The notes below the pieces were generated by a model. That model did not search any database, was not told the DNA's origin, and worked only from the letters and a program-made list of their open reading frames with translations. From NCBI GenBank assembly GCA_963752325.1, contig CAVVXU010000005.1, forward strand, positions 1,364,001 through 1,428,000: DNA of 64,000 nt, in the 5' to 3' direction. Below, piece by piece: positions 19,315 through 27,246 of this stretch; the stretch's first letter is position 1, and each line of letters opens with the position of its first letter. The position numbers and the translations under genes were made by a program. Source of the stretch: CAVTJL01 sp963752325. GTDB taxonomy: Bacteria > Pseudomonadota > Alphaproteobacteria > Geminicoccales > Geminicoccaceae.

Positions 19315-20769
19315 ATGGCAGAAGCTCTGAGCCGCGCCAGCGGCGACCGCTACAAGGCGGGAGTGATGCCCTACAAGCAGATGGGCTATTTCGATCTGGA
19401 CTACGAGCCCAAGGACACGGATGTCATCTGCTGCTTTCGGATCACGCCTCAGGACGGCGTCGACCCGGAGGAGGCGGCCGCCGCGGTCGCCGGGGAAAGC
19501 TCGACCGCCACCTGGACCGTGGTCTGGACCGACCGGCTCACGGCATGCGAGAAATATCGGGCGAAGTGCTACCGGATCGACCCGGTACCGGGTAACCCGG
19601 AGCAGCATTTCGCCTATATCGCCTACGACCTCGATCTCTTCGAGCCCGGGTCGATCGCCAACCTCACCGCCTCGATCATCGGCAACGTGTTCGGCTTCAA
19701 GCCCCTGAAGGCGCTGCGGCTCGAGGACATGCGGCTGCCCATTGCCTATGTGAAGACCTTCGACGGCCCGCCGACCGGCATCGTGGTCGAGCGCGAGCGG
19801 CTGGACAAGTTCGGCCGGCCGCTCTTGGGGGCCACCGTGAAGCCCAAGCTCGGCCTCTCGGGGCGCAACTACGGCCGGGTGGTCTACGAGGCGCTCAAGG
19901 GCGGGCTCGACTTCACCAAGGACGACGAGAACACCAACTCGCAGCCCTTCATGCACTGGCGCGACCGCTTCCTGTTCTGCATGGAGGCCGTCAAGCGCGC
20001 CGAGGCGATGACCGGCGAGGTCAAGGGCCACTATCTGAACGTCACCGCCGCGACGATGGAGGACATGTACGAGCGCGCCGAGCTCGCAAAGGAGCTGGGC
20101 TCGGTGATCGTCATGATCGACCTCGTGATCGGCTACACCGCGATCCAGTCGATGAGCCGCTGGGCGCGGCGAAACGACATGATCCTGCATCTGCACCGCG
20201 CCGGCCACGGCACCTACACCCGGCAGAAGAGCCACGGCGTCAGCTTCCGGGTGATCGCCAAGTGGATGCGCCTCGCCGGAGTCGATCACATCCACGCCGG
20301 CACCGTGGTCGGCAAGCTCGAGGGCGACCCCAACACGGTGCGGGGCTTCTACGACGCGCTGCGCGAGCCCTACAATCCGAAGACGCTCGAGCACGGCCTG
20401 TTCTTCGATCAGGACTGGGCGTCCCTGCGGCGGACGATGCCGGTCGCCTCGGGCGGCATCCATGCCGGCCAGATGCACCAGCTCCTCCATTATCTGGGCG
20501 ACGACGTGGTCCTGCAGTTCGGCGGCGGCACGATCGGCCATCCCGCCGGCATCGCCGCAGGCGCCACCGCCAACCGGGTGGCGACCGAGGCCATGGTGCT
20601 CGCCCGCAACGAAGGTCGCGACACCTTCGTCGAGGGGCCGGAGATACTGGAGCGCGCCGCCCGACACTGCCAGCCGCTCGCCCAGGCGCTCGATCTCTGG
20701 AAGGACGTCACCTTCGACTACACCTCGACCGACACCCCGGACTTCGTGCCGACCCCGACGCCTGCCTGA
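19315..20769 (+). CDS. cbbL: RuBisCO large subunit, red-type form I (IC)
   Basis: Carboxylates ribulose-1,5-bisphosphate. The 484-residue sequence carries the active-site segments KPKLGLSGRNYGRVVYE (first catalytic lysine), GLDFTKDDENTNSQPF (carbamylated lysine and metal ligands), HRAGHGTYTRQKSHG, and loop 6 as GTVVGKLEGD. The MPYKQMGYFDLDYEP N-terminus and KSHGVSFRVIAKWMR are features of red-type form I enzymes. ATG 19315 has an AAGGAGG site just upstream. It is followed by cbbS after 16 bases and then by cbbX, the usual red-type order. Confidence 0.97.
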   Translation: MAEALSRASGDRYKAGVMPYKQMGYFDLDYEPKDTDVICCFRITPQDGVDPEEAAAAVAGESSTATWTVVWTDRLTACEKYRAKCYRIDPVPGNPEQHFAYIAYDLDLFEPGSIANLTASIIGNVFGFKPLKALRLEDMRLPIAYVKTFDGPPTGIVVERERLDKFGRPLLGATVKPKLGLSGRNYGRVVYEALKGGLDFTKDDENTNSQPFMHWRDRFLFCMEAVKRAEAMTGEVKGHYLNVTAATMEDMYERAELAKELGSVIVMIDLVIGYTAIQSMSRWARRNDMILHLHRAGHGTYTRQKSHGVSFRVIAKWMRLAGVDHIHAGTVVGKLEGDPNTVRGFYDALREPYNPKTLEHGLFFDQDWASLRRTMPVASGGIHAGQMHQLLHYLGDDVVLQFGGGTIGHPAGIAAGATANRVATEAMVLARNEGRDTFVEGPEILERAARHCQPLAQALDLWKDVTFDYTSTDTPDFVPTPTPA

Positions 20770-20785
20770 CCCGGAGAGCTCCACC

Positions 20786-21202
20786 ATGCGCCTGACCCAA
20801 GGCACCTTCTCCTTCCTGCCCGACCTCACGGAGGAGCAGGTCACCCGCCAGATCCGCTACTGCCTGGAGCGAGGCTGGGCGATCAACATCGAGCACACCG
20901 ACGATCCTCATCCGCGGAACACCTACTGGGAGATGTGGGGCCTGCCGATGTTCGATCTGAAGGACTCGGCCGGCGTGCTCTTCGAGATCGGCGAATGCCG
21001 GAAGGTGTTCGGCAACTGCTATATTCGGGTCTCGGCCACTGACTCGACGCCGGGCTGGGAATCGCTCCGGCTGTCGTTCATCGTCAATCGCCCTGCGGAG
21101 GAGCCGGGCTTCGATCTGGAGCGGCACGAAACGGCGGGACGGCGCATCCAGTACAGGCTGCGTGCCTACGCCACCGACATGCCGCCGGGCGACCGCTATT
21201 GA
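20786..21202 (+). CDS. cbbS: RuBisCO small subunit, red-type
   Basis: Small subunit of form I RuBisCO, 138 residues. It starts MRLTQGTFSFLPDLT at ATG 20786, a red-type N-terminus, and contains IEHTDDPHPRNTYWEMWGLP, typical of form IC/ID small subunits. The C-terminal extension beyond residue 110 (ending PPGDRY) is the hairpin that red-type small subunits use in the central channel. The stop overlaps the TTG start of cbbX by four bases. Confidence 0.96.
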   Translation: MRLTQGTFSFLPDLTEEQVTRQIRYCLERGWAINIEHTDDPHPRNTYWEMWGLPMFDLKDSAGVLFEIGECRKVFGNCYIRVSATDSTPGWESLRLSFIVNRPAEEPGFDLERHETAGRRIQYRLRAYATDMPPGDRY

Positions 21203-22173
21203 CCGGGCAATCGGACGGGATGCTCGAAGGAACCGCGGCGGAACCAGCCGAGGCTTCGGCGCAGCGCGCGGGCAAGCTCGATCTGCGGTCGGCCTTCGAC
21301 GAGTCGGGGGTGCGCGAGATCCTGGATCAGCTCGACCGCGAGCTGATCGGGCTCGCGCCCGTGAAGGCGCGTATCCGCGAGATCGCGGTGCTCCTGCTCG
21401 TTGACAGGCTGCGCAAGGATCTGGGCCTGGTCAGCGAGACGCCGACGCTACACATGTCGTTCACCGGCAACCCGGGGACCGGCAAGACGACCGTCGCGGT
21501 GAGGATGGCCGACATCCTGCACCGGCTCGGCTATATCCGCTCGAGCCACCTGGTCGCCGCGACCCGCGACGACCTCGTCGGCCAGTATATCGGGCACACC
21601 GCGCCCAAGACCAAGGAGATCCTGAAGAAGGCCATGGGCGGCGTGCTGTTCATCGACGAGGCCTACTACCTGTACCGGCCGGAGAACGAGCGCGACTATG
21701 GCCAGGAGGCAATCGAGATCCTGCTTCAGGTGATGGAGAACCGGCGCGAGGACCTGGTCGTGATCGTTGCCGGCTATGCCGACCGCATGGATCGCTTCTT
21801 CGCGTCCAATCCCGGCTTCCGCTCCCGCATCGCCCACCATATCGACTTTCCGGACTACGGACCTGAGGAGCTGTTCGAGATCGGCAGGCTGATGCTGGCC
21901 CAACAGAACTATCGCCTGAGCGAGGCGGCCGAGCCGGCGTTCCGCGACTATATCGAGCGTCGCTTGCGCCAGCCGCACTTCGCCAATGCGCGCTCGGTCC
22001 GCAACGCGCTGGACCGCGCCCGCCTTCGCCAAGCCATGCGCCTGTTCGAGAGCCGCGACCGCTGGCTCAGCGCCGACGATCTGACGACCATCGAGGCGGA
22101 GGAGATTCGCGCGAGCCGCGTCTTCAAGGGCGGCATCGAGGCCTCCCACGAGGCCCAGGAGAGGCCTCCCTGA
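21199..22173 (+). CDS. cbbX: Red-type RuBisCO activase CbbX (AAA+)
   Basis: AAA+ ATPase that remodels inhibited red-type RuBisCO by pulling on the large-subunit C-terminus. Walker A is TGNPGTGKTTVA near residue 90. The pore-loop segment YIGHTAPKTKE is present, Walker B is VLFIDEAYYLY, and the arginine-finger region reads NPGFRSRIAHHIDF. Length from TTG 21199 is 324 residues; ATG 21220, with a purine-rich upstream stretch, is an equally good start. It closes the cbb operon. The roughly 160 bases to ppsR contain no recognisable terminator. Confidence 0.95.
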   Translation: MTGQSDGMLEGTAAEPAEASAQRAGKLDLRSAFDESGVREILDQLDRELIGLAPVKARIREIAVLLLVDRLRKDLGLVSETPTLHMSFTGNPGTGKTTVAVRMADILHRLGYIRSSHLVAATRDDLVGQYIGHTAPKTKEILKKAMGGVLFIDEAYYLYRPENERDYGQEAIEILLQVMENRREDLVVIVAGYADRMDRFFASNPGFRSRIAHHIDFPDYGPEELFEIGRLMLAQQNYRLSEAAEPAFRDYIERRLRQPHFANARSVRNALDRARLRQAMRLFESRDRWLSADDLTTIEAEEIRASRVFKGGIEASHEAQERPP

Positions 22174-22332
22174 GCCTCGCATGGCTCGCATGGCTCTCCC
22201 GCTGCCTCGACCGCTCAAGGAATCGCCGCCGGGGGGCGACAACTCCTCTTGCGGCGCCTATGTAAGGGCAATTAGTCGGTGTGGCGGCGTCACGATTGCT
22301 GACAGGTCGTCGACCGCCGCTGTGAGAGAGCC

Positions 22333-23682
22333 ATGGTCTCCATGAACGTCGCTCGACCGGACATCATGCTCCACCTCGATCTGGGGGGGGTAATACGGGA
22401 CGTCACCCTTTCGCACGCATTGGCCGACGAGCCGACCGAGGCCTGGATCGGCCGCCCCTGGATCGAGACCGTCGACGACGTCACCGGCGACAAAGTCGAG
22501 CGCATGCTCGAGAACGTGCGCGCGAGTGGCGTATCCGCCTTCCGCCAGATCAATCAGCGCTTCCCGAGCGGCCTCGAGCTGCCGGTCGAGTATACCACCG
22601 TCCGGCTCGGCGGTGCCGACGGTCTGGTCGCGGTCGGCAAGAGCCTGAAGGCGGTCGCCGAGCTCCAGGCGCGCCTGATCGCCGCCCAGCAGGCGATGGA
22701 AAGCGACTATTGGAAGCTGCGCGAGGTCGAGACCCGCTGCCGGCTGCTGTTCGACGCCTCTAACGAGGCTGTCCTCGTGCTGCGCGCCAGCAACCTCCGG
22801 ATCGTCGAGGCCAACCCGGCGGCCATACGGGCGCTCGGTCTGGCGCCGGCCGGCCGCGAGTTTCTGACCGAGTTGCCTCTCCGCGAGCGGGATCCGTTCC
22901 AGGCTATGCTGGTGCGGGTGCGCGAGCAGGGCAAGGCACCGGCCATCCTGATCCATCTCGGGACCGAGGGCACGCCCTGGATGGTGCGCGCCTCCTCGAT
23001 GACCTCGGAGCCGGGGCCGGTCTATCTGCTCCAGCTTGTGCCGGTCGGAGCCACCCAGCCTGCCGAGGACGGCGACGCGCTCTCGGTCGGCGAGCTGATC
23101 GAGCGCCTGCCGGACGCCTTCCTGGTGGTCGACGCTGGCGGGGTGATTCGGCACGCGAACGAGGCGTTCCTCACGCTCGCCCAGGTCGGCGCCAAGGCTT
23201 CGGTGATCGGCGAGAGCCTGCACCGCTGGCTCGGCCGCCCGGGTGCCGACCTCAAGGTGCTGCTCGCCACCGTCCGGCGGCACGGCAGCGTCCGGCTTTT
23301 CTCGACCGCACTGCAGGGGGACCTCGGCAGCGAGACCGAGGTCGAGATCTCGGCCACCAGCCAGGCCGCTGGCGGCTCGGGCGCGATTGCCCTGTTGCTT
23401 CGCGACGTTGGGCAGCGGCTGCCGCGACCGGGCGCCCAGGACCGCCTGCCGCCGCCCCTGGACCTGCGTAGCGACCAGATCGGTCGGACGCCGCTTCAGA
23501 AGCTGGTCAAGGACACGGTCGGTGCGGTCGAGCGCCGTTACATCGAGGCGGCGCTCGAGCTGACGGGGGAGAACCGGACAGCCGCCGCCGTCCTGCTCGG
23601 GCTCAGCCGCCAGAGCCTCTACGCGAAACTCAGCCGCTACGGCCTGGACGGCAACCTCCAGAACGGCGCCACCACCGGCTAA
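22333..23682 (+). CDS. ppsR: PpsR/CrtJ photosynthesis gene repressor
   Basis: Transcription factor that binds TGT-N12-ACA palindromes and represses bch, crt and puc/puf genes aerobically in the dark. The 449 residues show an N-terminal PAS-like domain, a coiled Q-linker (LQARLIAAQQAMESDYWKL, residues about 111-129), two further PAS domains, and a C-terminal FIS-type HTH (AALELTGENRTAAAVLLGLSR onward). There is only one cysteine, C136, just after the linker. The two-cysteine disulfide switch described for Rhodobacter sphaeroides PpsR is therefore impossible. It is followed five bases later by a bacteriophytochrome gene. Confidence 0.95.
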   Translation: MVSMNVARPDIMLHLDLGGVIRDVTLSHALADEPTEAWIGRPWIETVDDVTGDKVERMLENVRASGVSAFRQINQRFPSGLELPVEYTTVRLGGADGLVAVGKSLKAVAELQARLIAAQQAMESDYWKLREVETRCRLLFDASNEAVLVLRASNLRIVEANPAAIRALGLAPAGREFLTELPLRERDPFQAMLVRVREQGKAPAILIHLGTEGTPWMVRASSMTSEPGPVYLLQLVPVGATQPAEDGDALSVGELIERLPDAFLVVDAGGVIRHANEAFLTLAQVGAKASVIGESLHRWLGRPGADLKVLLATVRRHGSVRLFSTALQGDLGSETEVEISATSQAAGGSGAIALLLRDVGQRLPRPGAQDRLPPPLDLRSDQIGRTPLQKLVKDTVGAVERRYIEAALELTGENRTAAAVLLGLSRQSLYAKLSRYGLDGNLQNGATTG

Positions 23683-23686
23683 ACTG

Positions 23687-25879
23687 ATGGACGAGAGTCC
23701 CGGACTGGCTTCACGCTCCCAGACGACGCCGGCATTCGGGAAGGCGGACCTCTCCAACTGCGAGCGTGAGCAGATCCATCTCGCGGGCTCGATCCAGCCC
23801 CACGGCGCCTTGCTCGTTGTCCGCGAGCCCGATCTCGTCGTGGTCCAGACGAGCGCCAACGCTGCGCGCTTCCTGAACCTAGGCGACAGCATCCTGGAGC
23901 GGCCACTCGACCGGCTCCCAGGCGATCTGTCGGCGCGCATCCGCCCGCATCTTGACAACCCGCTGCACGCCATTCCTGTGGCGGTGCGCTGCAACGTCGG
24001 CGATCCACCCGCCGCGTTCGATGGTCTTCTGCACCGGCCACCGGGCGGCGGGCTGGTGATCGAGCTTGAGCGTGCCGGCCCGCCGATTGATCTGGGCCGG
24101 CACATCGAGAATGCCCTCGAGACGATTCTCGGCTCGTCCTCGCTGCGCGAACTCTCAAACGAGACCACGCGCATCTTCGAGGCGCTGACCGGCTACGATC
24201 GGGTGATGGTCTACCGATTCGACGACCAGGGTCACGGCGAGGTCTTCGCGGAGCACCGCCGGCCGGACCTGGAGGCCTATCTCGGCAACCGCTATCCCGC
24301 TTCCGACATTCCGCAGATCGCGCGCCGCCTCTACATCCGCAATCGTGTCCGGGTCCTGGTCGACGTCCAAGCCGTGCCCGAGGCCCTGACCCCGCGCCTG
24401 TCGCCGATCACCGGCCGGGATCTGGACATGTCATTCTGCTTCCTGCGCACCATGTCGCCGATTCATGTCCAGTATCTCAAGAACATGGGCGTGGCGGCAA
24501 CGATGGTCGCGTCCCTGGTGGTCGGCGGCCGCCTCTGGGGCCTGATTGCCTGCCACCACTACGAGCCGCGTTTCGTCCCCTATGAGCTCCGGGCCGTCTG
24601 TGAGCTGCTGGCGGAGGTGGTCGCGACCCGGATCGCCGCGCTCGAAAGCTTCGCGCAGGCGCAGGCCGAGCTGTCGGTGCGCCGCCTCGAGCGGCGCATG
24701 GTGGAGGCGATCATGCGCGACGGCGACTGGCGGGGCGCGTTGTTCGACAGCGCCCAGGCGCTGCTGCAGCCGCTCCAGGCCGGCGGGGCCGCCTTGCTGT
24801 ATGATGGTCAGATCCTGACTGCCGGCGAGGTGCCCGGCACGCGCCCGCTCCGCGACCTCGGACATTGGCTTGACCAGGAGCCAGGGAGCCCGTTGATCGC
24901 CACCGCCTCGCTCGGCATCGAGGAGCCCCGGTTCGCGCACCTCCGCGCCGTGGCGAGCGGTGTCCTGGCAGCCAAGCTGTCGAGCTCGCCCGGCGATTAC
25001 CTGGTCTGGTTCCGACCCGAGCGCATCCGTACCGTCACCTGGGGCGGCAACCCGTTCAGCCCCGTGCTGATCGGCGCCGATCCGTCGGACCTGTCGCCGC
25101 GGCGATCGTTCGCGCAATGGCATCAGCTGGTCGAGGGCACCTCCGAGCCCTGGACCGCAGCCGACCTCGGCGCCGCGCGCCTGATCGGCGACACGGTCAA
25201 GGATGTAGTGCTGCAGTTTCACTCGGTCCGCACGCTGATCGTGCAGGATCAGCTGGCCCAGATCAGCCGGCAGGTGCGCCAGTCCGACCAGCCGGTGATC
25301 GTGCTCGATCCGCGCGGTCACATCCTGCTGACCAACGACGCGCTCGAGCACCTTCTGCCTACCGGGCACACCCATCTGCAGAGCATCGACGATCTGCCGC
25401 CGCTATTCGCCGATGCCAACGAGGCCCGCGCCAGCCTGCAGGAGCTGATCCGCGCCGGGCGGCTCTGGCGGGGCGAGGTGCGTGTGAAGACGACCGGCGG
25501 CGAGACACGTCCACTCCAGGTGCGCGCCGATCCCGTGCACGCCTCCCCCGATCGGGTGCTGGGCTTCGTCCTGCTTTTCATCGATCTGACAGAGCGCAAG
25601 GCGGTCGAGGCCGCTCGAAAGCGTTTCCAGGAGGGGATCATCGGGCAGCACCGGGTCATGCCGGCGCAGCTGGATTCCAAGGCCGACCTCCTCTATCGAA
25701 ACCTCCTCTCGTCGGTGATCGGCAATGCCCAGCTGGCAGCGCTCGAGATCATCGACGGCATGGACGTCGCTGGCGTGCCGGACAAGCTCGAGAGCGTCCA
25801 CGCCTCCGTCAACCGCACGGCCGAGCTCCTGGAGCATCTGATCCGGCACGCGAGCCGCGCATCGAACCGCCGCGCCTAG
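23687..25879 (+). CDS. bphP: Bacteriophytochrome (PAS-GAF-PHY-PAS, no histidine kinase catalytic domain)
   Basis: Red/far-red photoreceptor binding biliverdin. C25 in the N-terminal extension (DLSNCEREQIHL) is the chromophore-attaching cysteine, followed by the PAS domain. The GAF domain has PASDIP at 204-209, and H260 and H290 fall at the canonical positions. The PHY tongue carries WGGNP and PRRSFAQWHQLVEG. The C-terminus has another PAS domain (about 535-640) and a two-helix segment with no phosphorylatable His box and no ATPase domain. This is the architecture of Rhodopseudomonas palustris BphP1, which binds PpsR2. The length of 730 residues also fits. With ppsR immediately upstream, it most likely relieves PpsR repression in far-red light. 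Confidence 0.93.
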   Translation: MDESPGLASRSQTTPAFGKADLSNCEREQIHLAGSIQPHGALLVVREPDLVVVQTSANAARFLNLGDSILERPLDRLPGDLSARIRPHLDNPLHAIPVAVRCNVGDPPAAFDGLLHRPPGGGLVIELERAGPPIDLGRHIENALETILGSSSLRELSNETTRIFEALTGYDRVMVYRFDDQGHGEVFAEHRRPDLEAYLGNRYPASDIPQIARRLYIRNRVRVLVDVQAVPEALTPRLSPITGRDLDMSFCFLRTMSPIHVQYLKNMGVAATMVASLVVGGRLWGLIACHHYEPRFVPYELRAVCELLAEVVATRIAALESFAQAQAELSVRRLERRMVEAIMRDGDWRGALFDSAQALLQPLQAGGAALLYDGQILTAGEVPGTRPLRDLGHWLDQEPGSPLIATASLGIEEPRFAHLRAVASGVLAAKLSSSPGDYLVWFRPERIRTVTWGGNPFSPVLIGADPSDLSPRRSFAQWHQLVEGTSEPWTAADLGAARLIGDTVKDVVLQFHSVRTLIVQDQLAQISRQVRQSDQPVIVLDPRGHILLTNDALEHLLPTGHTHLQSIDDLPPLFADANEARASLQELIRAGRLWRGEVRVKTTGGETRPLQVRADPVHASPDRVLGFVLLFIDLTERKAVEAARKRFQEGIIGQHRVMPAQLDSKADLLYRNLLSSVIGNAQLAALEIIDGMDVAGVPDKLESVHASVNRTAELLEHLIRHASRASNRRA

Positions 25880-26574
25880 CTGGCGTCGCGCCGGCCGGCA
25901 CGCTCCTGGACCGCGAGCGAGACCTCGATGTTGAGCTCGAAGGCGATCGCTGCCTCCTCGATCACGGCCTCGCGATCCTCGATCCCGAGCGCCGCGCGGT
26001 CGAGCGACTGCCGATAGGCGGCCTTGAACCCCTCGGCATCGGCGATCGCGGGAAAGTCGTAGAAGCCGAGGCTCCGGGGTCCCAGCCCGGGTGCCCGCGC
26101 CAGGATCCGGCGCAGAATCTGGCCACCGTACAGATCACCCATATAGCGCGCATAGGCATGCGCGATCAGCCGGGTGCCGCTGCCCTGGGCAGCGGCACCC
26201 ACCTGCCGGGCATAGCGCTCGCCCGCCGGGAGCAGCGGCAGCGCGCTCGCCCAATCCGGACCCGAAAGGTCCTCGAGGTCGGAGGCAAGGGCCCACGCCC
26301 GGTAGACGGCCGGCTGCGCGAGGTCGCGCAGGGTCGGCGCCTGGCGATGCCGCTCGAGGGCATTCTCCATTTCCGCATAGGCCGGCAGCAGGTTGCGCAG
26401 CAACAGGGCATAGCCCTCCCGGCTCGCCTGGCCGCGCAGCATCTCGCGCACGATCCCGGACCGCTCGGCCTGGACATGCAAGGCGTGCGTGCGCTCACGC
26501 AACGCGGCGGCGAGCCCGAGCACCGGGCCGGCCTGGATCGCCGGAGCCCGGCTCACTGGTGCCAAAAGCGCCAT
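25876..26574 (-). CDS. hmuO: Biliverdin-producing heme oxygenase
   Basis: Opens heme to biliverdin, CO and iron, so it supplies the chromophore of the adjacent bacteriophytochrome. The proximal histidine lies in LRERTHALHVQAE, and the distal-helix glycine motif is GDLYGGQILRR, close to the usual GDLSGGQ. Length is 232 residues from ATG 26574. A GTG at 26556 forms a GTGA with the stop of the upstream gene and may be the true, coupled start. The 3' end overlaps the convergent bphP stop by four bases. It probably shares an mRNA with the unknown secreted protein gene upstream. Confidence 0.93.
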   Translation of the reverse strand: MALLAPVSRAPAIQAGPVLGLAAALRERTHALHVQAERSGIVREMLRGQASREGYALLLRNLLPAYAEMENALERHRQAPTLRDLAQPAVYRAWALASDLEDLSGPDWASALPLLPAGERYARQVGAAAQGSGTRLIAHAYARYMGDLYGGQILRRILARAPGLGPRSLGFYDFPAIADAEGFKAAYRQSLDRAALGIEDREAVIEEAAIAFELNIEVSLAVQERAGRRDAS

Positions 26575-26936
26575 TCGTACTCCGGCGCCGTGATCCGCCC
26601 AGGCGCGCCCGGCTCCTCGACACTGGCCATCGCCCAGGGCCGGAGCGGCCCGGCGAAGCAGCTACGATCACCATCCGAGGCCGACGCGGCACGCTGGAAG
26701 CAGAAGCGCACCTCGACGGCCCGCCCACAGACATTCTCGATCACCGCCTTGCCCCGATAGAGCGGGGGCTGCTGCTGCGGCTGGGATAGCCGCTGGACCT
26801 CATAGCGGTTCAGGACAACGCACGGCATGGAGTCCGGCGCCTTGGGATCGTCATAGCTCTCGGCCGCCCGAGCGCCGCCGACGTTCAGAGCCAAGGCGAC
26901 GACGCCGAGCCCGAGCACGGTGCGCACCGATTTCAT
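26553..26936 (-). CDS. Unknown secreted four-cysteine protein, upstream partner of the heme oxygenase gene
   Basis: A 127-residue protein with an N-terminal signal peptide (VRTVLGLGVVALALNVGGARA) and a mature domain with four cysteines (in MPCVVLN, ENVCGRA, RFCFQR and RSCFAG), suggesting periplasmic disulfides. The C-terminus is aromatic (YEWRFWHQ). I do not recognise a family. ATG 26936 follows a strong GGGAGGGG site. The stop overlaps the start of the heme oxygenase gene, so the two are probably co-transcribed and coupled. A perfect PpsR-type palindrome lies 38 bases upstream of its start codon. Confidence 0.8.
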   Translation of the reverse strand: MKSVRTVLGLGVVALALNVGGARAAESYDDPKAPDSMPCVVLNRYEVQRLSQPQQQPPLYRGKAVIENVCGRAVEVRFCFQRAASASDGDRSCFAGPLRPWAMASVEEPGAPGRITAPEYEWRFWHQ

Positions 26937-27246
26937 CCGATCCCCTCCCGAACCTTCGCGCCGTTCCGCCGCGTGTCAGGCTCTCCCGACACGGTGCCAG
27001 AGTGCCGCCTCCAACCCGACTGTCAAGACGAAGCGCCAACGACCGTCGTCCAAATAGTCGACCCGGCGGACGCCACCGACCGGGACCCCATGCCGCCGGT
27101 CCGAGCAAGCCTCGGTAGCCCGAACGATGCGATCGGGCGCAGACGCCCTATCGCAGGGACATTGCACCAAGGCCCCTACCAGCCTGGAGCGCTGGATGGA
27201 GGACGCCGCCGGCTGCCACTCGGCGGCATTGGGATCCGTCCGCCGC
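26937..27246. other. 310-bp intergenic region between pufC and the secreted-protein/hmuO unit
   Basis: No gene is seen here. It contains the ribosome-binding site of the minus-strand gene starting at 26936, a perfect TGT-N12-ACA palindrome at 26974-26991, and weak inverted repeats without U-runs (for example GCCCGA/TCGGGC at 27118-27138). One of these may help end the puf transcript. Nothing else is recognisable. Confidence 0.6.
26974..26991. promoter_or_regulatory. PpsR/CrtJ-type operator upstream of the secreted-protein/heme-oxygenase unit
   Basis: The sequence TGTCAGGCTCTCCCGACA matches the TGTC-N10-GACA form of the PpsR/CrtJ consensus perfectly. It lies 38 bases before ATG 26936, a position compatible with overlapping the promoter. 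A PpsR gene is 4.6 kb away. Binding is inferred from sequence only. Confidence 0.7.

Noticed and set aside
22230..22332. Possible PpsR autoregulatory site upstream of ppsR (TGT and ACA elements near 22260-22312)
   Set aside because: No pair has the 12-base spacing; the best TGT and ACA are about 19 bases apart.
27118..27138. Inverted repeat GCCCGA/TCGGGC as a puf terminator
   Set aside because: The stem is only six bases, no U-run follows, and it lies more than 100 bases beyond pufC; not distinguishable from chance in G+C-rich DNA.
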